Shown: in pieces, positions 56,776-64,000 of the stretch
How positions within the stretch are numbered: the first letter of the stretch is position 1
Layout: every line of letters begins with the position of its first letter
Assembly (NCBI GenBank): GCA_036502625.1
Contig: DASXYG010000107.1
Location: 1-64,000 of the forward strand
Source: DASXYG01 sp036502625
Lineage (GTDB): Bacteria > Actinomycetota > Actinomycetes > Streptosporangiales > Streptosporangiaceae
Direction: 5' to 3'
Length of the DNA stretch: 64,000 nt
Program-made: the position numbers and the translations under genes
Notes under the pieces: model-generated
Told to the model about the DNA's origin: nothing
What the model saw: the letters and a program-made list of their open reading frames with translations, nothing else
Databases searched by the model: none

Positions 56776-58410
56776 GTGAGCACATCCGGCACCCAGCCGC
56801 ACCCCTGGCATGCCCGCGGCCTGCCGGACATCGCGACGCTGTCCCGGCTCGCCACGGCGCTGCTGGACGCCGGCGGGCGCGTGGTGTGGTGGAGCGCGGG
56901 CGCCGCCGACCTGTTCGGGTTCGCCGCCGACGCCGCCGTCGGCCATGACGTACGGGCCGCGTTCCCGTACGGCGCCGACCAGATCGTGCTGACCGAGGCG
57001 CTGGCCCGCGCCGCCGAGGGCCAGGTCTGGACCGGTGTCGTGTCCATTTCCGAGACCGCGGGCGCCCCGCTGATGTGCCGGTTCGAGCCGGTGGGCGGCG
57101 CGGCCGACACGCCCGGGGCGGAGCGGGTGCTGATGACCGCGGCGCGCGCGCCCGGCGACGCCGAGCCGTTCGCCGCGCACGGCTCCGCCCTGTTCAACGC
57201 GGCCACGCTGATCGGCTCCACGCTCGACCTCGGGCAGACGGCGCGGGAGACCGTCGCCGTAGCCGTGCCGGGGTTCGCCGAGGCCGCGGCGGTGTTCGTG
57301 CTGGAGCGGCTGTTCGAGGGCGACGAGCCGCCCGGCGAGGAGGTCGACGGCTCGGTGATGGTGCGCCGGCTGGCGTCGGCGTACGTCGGCGCCGACCCCG
57401 ACGACTGGGGGTCCGGGCTGCCCGGCGACGAGGTGGTGGTGCACCGCGCGGCCACGCCGTACGCCCGGTGCGTGGCCACCGGCTCGCCGGTGCTGTTCGA
57501 CAGCATCCACCCCGAGACGGCGGGCGCCGGGTTCCTCGCGGTGCCGCTGAAGGCGCGCGGCCTGGTGCTCGGCTACGCGGTGTTCGCCCGCTCGCTGATG
57601 GACTTCGACGAGCGCGACGTGGCGCTGGCCCAGGAGGTGGCCGCGCGCGCCGCGGTGTGCATCGACAACGCGCGCCTGTACCGCCTGGAGCGGCGTACGG
57701 CGCGGGCGCTGCGCGGCGCCCTGCTGCCGCCGCGGCCGGACGCGCCGCCGGGCCTGGAGCTGGCGCACCGCTACCTCCCGGCGTCCGGGCGCACCCAGGT
57801 GGGCGGCGACTGGTACGACATGATCCCGCTGCCGCGCGGCCGCATGGCGCTGGTCATCGGCGACGCCATGGGCCACGACACCATGGCCGCGGCCGCGATG
57901 GTGCAGCTCCGTACGGCCGCGCACACCCTCGCCGACCTCGACCTCCCGCCGGAGGAGGTGCTGCGGCGGCTGGACCGCCTGGCCCAGACCCTCGCCGACG
58001 CCCACCTCGCGACGTGCCTGTTCGTGGTGTGCGACCCGGCGGCGGGCACCTGCGACCTCGCCTGCGCGGGCCACGTGCCGCCGCTGGTGGCCTACCCGGA
58101 CGGCCGCACCGAGCGGGTGACGCTGCCGCCGGGGCTGCCGCTCGGCGTCGGCGAGGCGCGGTTCGAGACCTGCCGGATCACCCTCCCGCCGGGCGCGACG
58201 CTGGTGCTGTGCACCGACGGCCTGGTGGAGCGGCGCGGCCGCGACATCGACGCCGGCATCGAGGCGCTGCGCCGTACGCTCGCGGTGCCGCGCCGGTCGC
58301 TTGAGGCCACGTGCCAGGCGCTGATGCGCACGGTCGAGGAACACCGCTCCGCCGACGACGTGACGCTCCTGCTGGCCCGCCTCACCCCACAGACGGGTCA
58401 CGTCCGCTAG
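56776..58410 (+). CDS. SpoIIE-type PP2C phosphatase with PAS-like and GAF domains
   Basis: A 544-residue signalling protein. Residues about 20-115 are PAS-like (ATALLDAGGRVVWWSAGAADLFG) and 130-310 a GAF domain (ETVAVAVPGFAEAAAVFVLE, then RDVALAQEVAARAAVCIDNARLYR). Residues 320-540 form the RsbU/SpoIIE phosphatase with VGGDWYDMIPL, GDAMGHDTMAAAAM and LCTDGLVERR. Members control anti-sigma-factor antagonists, and several such phosphatases occur per actinomycete genome. GTG 56776 has SD GGAGG. No anti-sigma/antagonist partner is adjacent. Confidence 0.93.
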   Translation: MSTSGTQPHPWHARGLPDIATLSRLATALLDAGGRVVWWSAGAADLFGFAADAAVGHDVRAAFPYGADQIVLTEALARAAEGQVWTGVVSISETAGAPLMCRFEPVGGAADTPGAERVLMTAARAPGDAEPFAAHGSALFNAATLIGSTLDLGQTARETVAVAVPGFAEAAAVFVLERLFEGDEPPGEEVDGSVMVRRLASAYVGADPDDWGSGLPGDEVVVHRAATPYARCVATGSPVLFDSIHPETAGAGFLAVPLKARGLVLGYAVFARSLMDFDERDVALAQEVAARAAVCIDNARLYRLERRTARALRGALLPPRPDAPPGLELAHRYLPASGRTQVGGDWYDMIPLPRGRMALVIGDAMGHDTMAAAAMVQLRTAAHTLADLDLPPEEVLRRLDRLAQTLADAHLATCLFVVCDPAAGTCDLACAGHVPPLVAYPDGRTERVTLPPGLPLGVGEARFETCRITLPPGATLVLCTDGLVERRGRDIDAGIEALRRTLAVPRRSLEATCQALMRTVEEHRSADDVTLLLARLTPQTGHVR

Positions 58411-58457
58411 CTTCGGACGTGGCGTAATTCCCACCGTAGGGCTGGGGGCAGCGGAAC

Positions 58458-58841
58458 ATGCGGATCGACCGGCTGGATCATCTGGTGCTGACCGTCGCGG
58501 ATCTCGACGTCTCCATCGACTTCTACACGCGGGTGCTCGGCATGCGCGCGGTGACGTTCGGCGACGGACGCCACGCGCTGCGGTTCGGCCGCAGCAAGAT
58601 CAACCTGCACGTCGCGGGGCGGGAGTTCGAGCCGAAGGCGGCCCGCCCGACCCCGGGCAGCGCGGACCTGTGCCTGGTCACCGCCGATCCCCCGGACCAG
58701 GTGGTCGCCGACCTCGCCGAGCACGGCGTGGCCGTCGAGGAGGGCCCGGTGCCGCGTACGGGCGCGCTCGGCGAGATGACCAGCGTGTACATCCGCGACC
58801 CGGACGCCAACCTGGTCGAGATCGCCCACTACGAGACATGA
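58458..58841 (+). CDS. VOC family protein
   Basis: A 127-residue vicinal-oxygen-chelate protein with IDRLDHLVLTVADLDVSIDFYTRVLGM (His8 metal ligand), HALRFGRSKINLHVAGREFEP and TSVYIRDPDANLVEIAHY (Glu near 122). This virulence-protein-like/fosfomycin-resistance-like subgroup has varied functions. Start ATG 58458 follows GGGGGCAGCGGAAC. Its stop overlaps the esterase-like gene's ATG (ATGA), so they form one operon. Confidence 0.92.
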   Translation: MRIDRLDHLVLTVADLDVSIDFYTRVLGMRAVTFGDGRHALRFGRSKINLHVAGREFEPKAARPTPGSADLCLVTADPPDQVVADLAEHGVAVEEGPVPRTGALGEMTSVYIRDPDANLVEIAHYET

Positions 58842-60099
58842 CGGCACCCGGCGGCTGGTTCCGTGCGCACGCGGCGCCGCTGGACGGGCTCGGCGCGGAC
58901 CTGCCGCTCGGCGACCTGGAGCCGCTGCGCGACGTCGCCGGCGACGCGCGGGTGGTGGCCGTCGGCGAGAACGCCCACTTCGTCACCGAGTTCACCGCCG
59001 CCCGGCGGCGCGCCGTGCGGTTCCTGGCCGAGCGGTGCGGGTTCACCGTCCTGGCGATGGAGTTCGGCTTCAGCGAGGGCTTCGCCGTCGCCGACTGGGT
59101 CTCCGGCGCGGGCGGCGACGACCTGGCCGCGGTGAGCCCGGCCGCCGCCGCGTGGGGCGCCGCTGACCTGCTGCGCTGGCTGCGGCGGCACAACCGTACG
59201 AGCGGCTCGCCGCTGCGGTTCTCCGGCATCGACCTCCCCGAGGCCGGCGGCGCGCTGCGGCCCGCGCTCGACCCGGTGGCCGCCTACCTGCGCGAGGTCG
59301 ATCCGGACGCGCTGCCGCTCGTCGAGTCGGCGCTGGAGATCGGCGACCGGTTCCTCGCGGGTCCGGCGCGTCCGCCGGGCCCGCGTGGGGGCGGCTGGCC
59401 GCCGCCGAGCAGGACGCGCTGACCGCGGGGCTGGCCCGGCTGCTGCTGCGGATCCGCGCGGTGGAGCCGCTGCTGGTCGACCGCGCCGGGCAGGAGCGGT
59501 TCGACGTCGCGCGGCGCCGCGTGGAGGCGGCCTGCCACACCGACTACATGTTCCCGGCGATGCACGCCCTGATGTCCGGCCACGGCCGGGCCGCGGACCT
59601 GACGGTGCGGGAGATCTTCATGGCGGAGTCCGTACGCCGGCTGCTCGACCGCGACCCGGACGCCCGCGTGGTGCTGATCGCGCACAACAACCACATCCAG
59701 AAGACGCCGGCGGCCTTCGACGGCACCGTCGTGGGGCTGCCCATGGGGCTGCCCATGGGGCTGCATCTGCACCGCGCGCTCGGCGATGACTACCGCGCCG
59801 TGGCGCTGACGCACACGGCGGGCAGCGTGCCGGAGATGTATCCGGACGCGGACGCCGCGGTGGGCTTCACCGTCGCCGAGGCGCCGCTGCCCGCGCCGGA
59901 GCCGGGCAGCGTCGAGGCGGGGCTGGCCGACGCCGGGCTCGGCGACCAGGTGACGCTGACCAGCCTGCGGGCGCCGGGCGCGCCGCCGCTGGACGCCATC
60001 CGTACGCAGAGCGCGCTCATGCGCACGCCGCTCGCGGAGGCGTTCGACGCGGTGCTGTCGGTGCCGAGCGCGACCCGCGACCCGGATGTCCGGTTCTGA
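58838..60099 (+). pseudogene. Erythromycin-esterase-family gene split by a one-base frameshift
   Basis: Codons from ATG 58838 give the N-half (VVAVGENAHFVTEF, VLAMEFGFSEGFAVADWV, FSGIDLPEAGGALRPALDPV) and stop at 59422. The C-half continues in another frame (RLAAAEQDALTAGLARLLLR, ACHTDYMFPAMHALM, RVVLIAHNNHIQKTP) to 60099. Adding one G to the five-G run at about 59388-59392 restores a single frame of about 420 residues, the family length. It is either a real inactivating deletion or an assembly error. An almost exact 12-base tandem repeat (encoding GLPMGLPMGL) lies at 59733-59756. Confidence 0.8.
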
Positions 60100-60103
60100 G
60101 CGG

Positions 60104-61273
60104 TCAGTCGGTCCAGTCGACGCAGGTGGGGCGCTTGCCGGAGTAGGCGAACTCGGTCACGGCACGGCGCGCGACATCGGCCGAGACCGCCGACTCCGGG
60201 GGCACGAACGCGAACCGGCCGCCGGGCACGATGTACATCACGCCGGTCTCGCGGTCGGCGTCGGCGCGCGCCCCGGCGACGGCGGTGCCGTGCGGGTCGC
60301 CGGTGCTGATCATGTACGGCACGACAGCGTCCTCCTCGGCCCACAGGGCGACGCTGTGCGGCGCGCCGACGCCGATGGACAGCCGCTTGCCGTTGGCGTG
60401 CTCGATCGTGATGAGGCCGCCCTGGCCGTCGGTGCGGGCGTCGAGGCGCTGGAGCAGGCCGACGAGGTCCTCCATGCGGCGCACCCGGCGGCTGCCGGAG
60501 CCCGGCCACGACACGCGGATCTTCAGCGACTCCTGCCGCGCCCGCCCGCCCTGGGCCTGCCCGGCGGGCGCCTGGCCGGCGGGGGCGGGCTCGCCGGGGT
60601 GGTCGAGGCGGCGCGGCCGCTCGCCGCCGCCCTCGGCGGCCTGGGTGTCCGGCTGGGGCTCGGCGGTGTCGCCGTGGCGCCCGGCCGGGGCGTCGTCCTC
60701 GGCGTCGGGCCCGGCCAGCGCGGCGGTGAGGGTGCGCTCCGAGGCCGGGGCGCCGAGCAGGACGGCGCCCTCGCCGATGCGCAGCGCGCGTCCGTCGGCG
60801 GCCAGCGCGCCGATGGCCGCGCCGAGGCGGTCGGCGGCGTCCAGCGGGTGGGGCAGACCGTCGGCGTCCGGCAGGTGGCGCTCCTCGGGCTCGACGAGCC
60901 ACCAGACGTGCGCCTTGCCGCCCTCGGTGGGCGGCAGCGGCAGGCCGGTGCCGGCGTGCCAGCGCACGGACGGCATGTCGCGCAGCGCCTTGCCGACGGC
61001 GCCGGCGCGGGCCGCCGGGGAGCCGCGCCACGGGTAGCGGCCCGAGCGGACCAGGAACCAGGCGGTCGTGCCGTCGGTGGCGATCGGGCCGGGCGCGGCG
61101 TCGCGCTCCCAGCGGCCGAGCGCGAGCATCGCCGGGGTGTACGGCGCCTCGAGGACGTCGACGGACCGGCCGGTGGCCAGCACGACGACCCGGTCACCGA
61201 AGACACGGACCGTCCAGCCGAGCTTGCCGTACGACTCGCGTGCGTCGCTCACCGATCCGAATTCCACGACCAT
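60104..61273 (-). CDS. Fusion of primase-polymerase-like N-domain with Imm1-family immunity domain
   Basis: A 389-residue protein. Residues 1-190 resemble the actinobacterial DNA primase/polymerase N-terminal-like fold (GKLGWTVRVFGDRVVVLATG, PGPIATDGTTAWFLVRSG, GLPLPPTEGGKAHVWWLVEP), without obvious catalytic DxD residues. A Pro/Gln/Gly linker (about 215-255) follows. Residues 260-389 match Imm1 (MEDLVGLLQRLDARTDGQGG, LSIGVGAPHSVALWAEED, PGGRFAFVPPESAVSADVAR, EFAYSGKRPTCVDW). Imm1 proteins neutralise deaminase-type toxins. No toxin gene is adjacent. ATG 61273 has GGGAG upstream. Domain assignments are by eye. Confidence 0.65.
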   Translation of the reverse strand: MVVEFGSVSDARESYGKLGWTVRVFGDRVVVLATGRSVDVLEAPYTPAMLALGRWERDAAPGPIATDGTTAWFLVRSGRYPWRGSPAARAGAVGKALRDMPSVRWHAGTGLPLPPTEGGKAHVWWLVEPEERHLPDADGLPHPLDAADRLGAAIGALAADGRALRIGEGAVLLGAPASERTLTAALAGPDAEDDAPAGRHGDTAEPQPDTQAAEGGGERPRRLDHPGEPAPAGQAPAGQAQGGRARQESLKIRVSWPGSGSRRVRRMEDLVGLLQRLDARTDGQGGLITIEHANGKRLSIGVGAPHSVALWAEEDAVVPYMISTGDPHGTAVAGARADADRETGVMYIVPGGRFAFVPPESAVSADVARRAVTEFAYSGKRPTCVDWTD

Positions 61274-61445
61274 CAACTCCCGGCGACATCAGTCACGGCG
61301 CGCGGGCACCCGCGCGCCACCCTCCCCAGGCGCGGACGTCACCTTGCGAAAAGGAGGTGTTCGCGTCGAAATCGTGATCTTAGCGGCATCGGCGGGTGCG
61401 GGGTGCGGCCACCGCGCCGATTCACGCGTCATTCATCGCGATTCT

Positions 61446-62207
61446 TCACACGCCGACGACCATGCCGTCGTACGCCGACTCGTACGGGAGGTCGGCGGGA
61501 TGGTCGAGGACGTCGGCGGACATGTGCGTGACGATGGTACGCCGCGCGGCGAGGTCCGCGCGGTGCGCCGCGAGATCCGCGACGCGCAGATGGTACGGGA
61601 TCGGCTTGTGCCGGTAGTAGGCCTCGGCGATGAGCAGGTCGGCGCCGTCGGCGGCGGCGGGCAGGCCGTCGGTCCACGCGGTGTCGCCGGTGTAGGCGAT
61701 GGTGCGGCCGGCGTAGGCGAGGCGCAGGGAAAGGGCGGGCGCGCCGCTGGCGTGGTCGGCGGCCCAGGCGCGCACGGTGGCGGCGCCGGCGGTCGCGGTG
61801 CCGCCGGGGGCGAGCTCGACGACGTCGGTGGTGAAGCGGCGCCGTACGCCGGAGGACCCGGGGAACAGCGCCTCCATGGTGGCGGCCAGCCGGTCGGCGG
61901 TGCCGGGCGGGCCGACGACGGTCAAGGGGGTGGCGCGGCGGGCGAACTGGCCGTCGAGGATGAGGAACGGCAGCCCGCCGAAGTGGTCGCCGTGCAGGTG
62001 GGACACGAACACGGTACGGATCTCGCCGGGGTCCAGGCCGAGGCGTTTCAGCGCGGGCAGGGACGTCGCGCCGCAGTCGAGCAGCACGGGCGGCACACCG
62101 GCGGCGGCGACGTGGATACACGCCTGGAGGCGGCCGCCGCTGCCGAACGCGTCGCCTGACCCGGCGAACGTCACGGTCACCGGCGCGGACTCGCGGGGCT
62201 CGGGCAT
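61446..62207 (-). CDS. MBL-fold metallo-hydrolase, RNase Z-like
   Basis: A 253-residue beta-lactamase-fold protein: VTFAGSGDAFGSGGRLQACIHV, the metal motif SHLHGDHFGGLPFLI (HxHxDH, about 70-76), LRLAYAGRTIAYTGDTAWTD and IVTHMSADVLDHPAD. The GSGDAFGSGGR start is that of RNase Z-like/PhnP-type hydrolases. The substrate is unknown. Start ATG 62207 is preceded by AGGAGGAGC, a strong SD. It is divergent from the ribosomal protection gene, with about 120 bases between. Confidence 0.9.
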   Translation of the reverse strand: MPEPRESAPVTVTFAGSGDAFGSGGRLQACIHVAAAGVPPVLLDCGATSLPALKRLGLDPGEIRTVFVSHLHGDHFGGLPFLILDGQFARRATPLTVVGPPGTADRLAATMEALFPGSSGVRRRFTTDVVELAPGGTATAGAATVRAWAADHASGAPALSLRLAYAGRTIAYTGDTAWTDGLPAAADGADLLIAEAYYRHKPIPYHLRVADLAAHRADLAARRTIVTHMSADVLDHPADLPYESAYDGMVVGV

Positions 62208-62328
62208 CGGCTCCTCCTACGTTGCGGGGCGACGGGTCGATTGTCGCGCGCGGAAAACCGCTCGCCGCGCCCGCGGGGCGGGTGCCACCATGGCCGGGCC
62301 CGACGTACACCCGTGATCGGAGAGGCGC

Positions 62329-62439
62329 ATGCGGCAGTTCCTCGGAATCTCCCAGCCCCATCGGACGAGACACCCCGAGGACGTATCCGCCCATGCCCAC
62401 CGTGAACATCGGGATCCTGGCCCATGTCGACGCCGGTAA
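62329..62439 (+). CDS. 36-codon leader ORF overlapping the start of the ribosomal protection gene
   Basis: ATG 62329 has a good SD (GGAGAGG at 62319-62325). It encodes MRQFLGISQPHRTRHPEDVS and continues, in the +1 frame relative to the GTPase gene, to TAA at 62437-62439, past the GTPase ATG at 62393. The GTPase has only a weak, distant SD, so ribosomes stalled on the leader could influence its translation. This suits a drug-sensing attenuator but is an inference. Confidence 0.4.
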   Translation: MRQFLGISQPHRTRHPEDVSAHAHREHRDPGPCRRR

Positions 62440-64000
62440 GACCAGCCTGACCGAGCGGCTGCTGTACGACACGGGCGTCATCGATTCGCTCGGCAGCGTC
62501 GACGCGGGCACCACGCGCACCGACGGCACCGCGGTGGAGCGGCGCCGCGGCATCACCGTGCGCGCCGCCGTGGCCGCGCTGCCGGTGCCGTACGGGCAGG
62601 TCAACCTGCTCGACACCCCCGGCCACAGCGAGTTCGTGGCCGAGGTCGCGCGGGTGCTCGACGTCCTGGACGCCGCGATCCTGGTGGTGTCCGCGGTCGA
62701 CGGGGTGCAGCCGCGGACGCGGGTGCTGATGCGCACGCTGCGCCGGATGCGGCTGCCGACGCTGGTGTTCGTGAACAAGATCGACCGCCCGGGGGCGCGG
62801 TGCGCGGACCTGGTCGACGAGGTGCGGCGGCGGCTCGCGGCGCGGGTGGTGCCGATGGCGGACGTGCGCGGGGCGGGGGGCCGTGCGGTCGCGGTCCGTC
62901 CGTACGGGTTCGGGGATCCGGCGTTCGCCCCGGTGCTGGCCGAGGTGCTGGCGGACGCGGACGACGGGATGCTGGCGCGGCTGGTGGACGGGCCGCCGCC
63001 GTCGCCGGGCGAGCTGCGCGCGGCGCTGTGGGAGCAGGCCGGGGCGGGGCGGGTGCATCCGCTGTACTTCGGTTCCGCGATCACCGGTGCGGGGGTGTCC
63101 GGGCTGCTGGAGGCGGTGGGGGCGCTGCCGCGGCCCGGGCTGCCCCGGGCGGGCGCGCCGGAGGGGCGGGTCTTCGCCGTACGGGCGGGCGCCGCGGGCG
63201 AGAGCGTGGCGTTCTTGCGGCTGAGCGGGGGTGAGCTGCGGTCGCGTACGCGTGTGGCGTTCTGGCGTCCGTCCGCTGCGGGTCCGGCGGGGTTCTCCGC
63301 GCGGGTGGCGGACCTCCGGGTGGTCACGCCCGCGCGCGCCGAGCCGCGTCCGGTGCTGCGCGCCGGGGAGATCGCGGAGGTGCGGGGGCCGGCCGGGGTG
63401 CGGGCGGGCGACCGGCTCGGGGCCGCCCCGGCGGACGGCGCGGGCGTGGAGGCGGCGCGGTTCGCGGGGCCGAGCCTGGAAAGCGTCGTACGGGCCGCGG
63501 ACCCGGCCGATGAGGGACGGGTGCACGCGGCGCTGCGGCGGCTGGGCGAGCGCGATCCGCTGGTCGTGGTGCGCGGCGATGGCAGTGGTGGCGGCGGGGG
63601 GACGGTGCTGGGGCTCTATGGGGAGGTGCAGAAGGAGGTCATCGCGGGGGTGCTCGCGGAGGAGTTCGGGGTCCGCGTGGTGTTCGCGGAGAGCCGGGCG
63701 GTGTATCTGGAGCGGCCGGCCGGGACGGGTGAGGCCGTGGAGGCGATCGGGGAACCGGTGGAGGGCGGGGACGCGGGGGCGCGGTTCTGGGCGACCGTCG
63801 GGCTGCGGGTGGCGCCCGGGCCGGTGGGCGGCGGGGTGGCGTACGGGCGGGACACCGAGCTGGGGGCGCTGCCGCGGGCGTTCGACCGGGCGCTGGAGGC
63901 GGCCGTGCGGGAGACGCTGGCGCAGGGGCTGTACGGCTGGCCGGTGGCCGACTGCGCGGTGACGCTGACGCGCAGCGGCTACGTCGGGCCGCTGTCGGTC
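62393..64000 (+). CDS. Tetracycline-resistance-type ribosomal protection GTPase (Tet(M)/OtrA family), cut by right edge
   Basis: The 536 visible codons give the EF-G-like GTPase: MPTVNIGILAHVDAGKTSLTERLL (G1 near 10-17), RRRGITVRAAV (G2), LLDTPGHSEFV (G3), LVFVNKIDRPG (G4) and YFGSAITGAG (G5). Domain II (VFAVRAGAAGESVAFLRLSG) and the start of domain III/IV follow (VLGLYGEVQKEVIAGVLAEEFGV). Members chase tetracycline from the ribosome. Shortened switch and domain segments relative to Tet(M) fit the actinomycete Otr(A)-like group. The C-terminal part lies beyond the window. Confidence 0.88.
   Translation, partial: MPTVNIGILAHVDAGKTSLTERLLYDTGVIDSLGSVDAGTTRTDGTAVERRRGITVRAAVAALPVPYGQVNLLDTPGHSEFVAEVARVLDVLDAAILVVSAVDGVQPRTRVLMRTLRRMRLPTLVFVNKIDRPGARCADLVDEVRRRLAARVVPMADVRGAGGRAVAVRPYGFGDPAFAPVLAEVLADADDGMLARLVDGPPPSPGELRAALWEQAGAGRVHPLYFGSAITGAGVSGLLEAVGALPRPGLPRAGAPEGRVFAVRAGAAGESVAFLRLSGGELRSRTRVAFWRPSAAGPAGFSARVADLRVVTPARAEPRPVLRAGEIAEVRGPAGVRAGDRLGAAPADGAGVEAARFAGPSLESVVRAADPADEGRVHAALRRLGERDPLVVVRGDGSGGGGGTVLGLYGEVQKEVIAGVLAEEFGVRVVFAESRAVYLERPAGTGEAVEAIGEPVEGGDAGARFWATVGLRVAPGPVGGGVAYGRDTELGALPRAFDRALEAAVRETLAQGLYGWPVADCAVTLTRSGYVGPLSV

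Overview
The window is very GC-rich (well above 70 %), densely packed, and uses GTG starts, stop/start overlaps and leaderless promoters freely. It carries families typical of filamentous actinomycetes: an AfsR/SARP regulator, an XRE-DUF5753/DUF397 pair, DUF5937-ArsR regulators, a mycothiol-dependent isomerase-fold protein, an ECF42 sigma factor with its YciI partner, a SpoIIE-type phosphatase and an iron box. A chromosome of Streptosporangiales (Actinomadura-like) or a near relative is the best guess. The exact genus cannot be read from this sequence. No rRNA, tRNA, CRISPR array or replication origin was seen.

Layout. 1-10456: methyltransferase (cut by the left edge) and MFS exporter facing a DUF5937-ArsR regulator across a perfect 35-bp dyad; GNAT; SDR; a large SARP regulator; DUF6886; an APH-like kinase; a tyrosine recombinase. 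10457-20353: three long non-coding blocks built from one family of GC-rich repeats in both orientations. They separate a COG3694/4587/4586-type ABC exporter and a hydrolase with a 17-codon leader ORF from a graspetide cassette (precursor tgmA, ATP-grasp ligase tgmB, isoaspartyl-methyltransferase-like tgmC). 20436-33817: small regulator/enzyme pairs with readable operators (TetR/TetX-like monooxygenase, DUF5937/methyltransferase, TetR/enolase-superfamily enzyme), an ABC-F protein and a phosphoesterase. 33892-42450: MarR, ECF42/YciI, an FhuF-like protein under an iron box, SRPBCC/ArsR, a 35-residue peptide gene directly upstream of a JmjC/cupin hydroxylase, a lipoprotein sulfatase and a decayed peroxiredoxin. 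42447-49243: HelR-type RNA polymerase ATPase, several MarR genes, an LCM-type methyltransferase, a DHA2 exporter and DDAH. 49759-52669: an HD-type (PhnZ-like) oxygenase, a Rieske ferredoxin and an amidohydrolase in an overlapping operon facing an IclR regulator. 52641-64000: TetR with a Drr-type ABC exporter on a leaderless promoter, an MFS gene, a SpoIIE phosphatase, a VOC protein, a frameshifted erythromycin-esterase homologue, a primase-polymerase-like/Imm1 fusion, an MBL hydrolase and a Tet(M)-type ribosomal protection GTPase cut by the right edge.

Themes. (i) Two peptide-modification candidates: a recognisable graspetide cassette boxed in by repeats, and a less familiar small-peptide plus JmjC hydroxylase pair. 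(ii) Many drug-response genes: ABC-F, HelR, ribosomal protection GTPase, TetX-like monooxygenase, Drr-like exporter, APH-like and Ere-like proteins. (iii) Many divergent regulator-target pairs whose operators can be read as dyads or direct repeats. (iv) A repeat family that borders the recombinase and both sides of the graspetide cassette.
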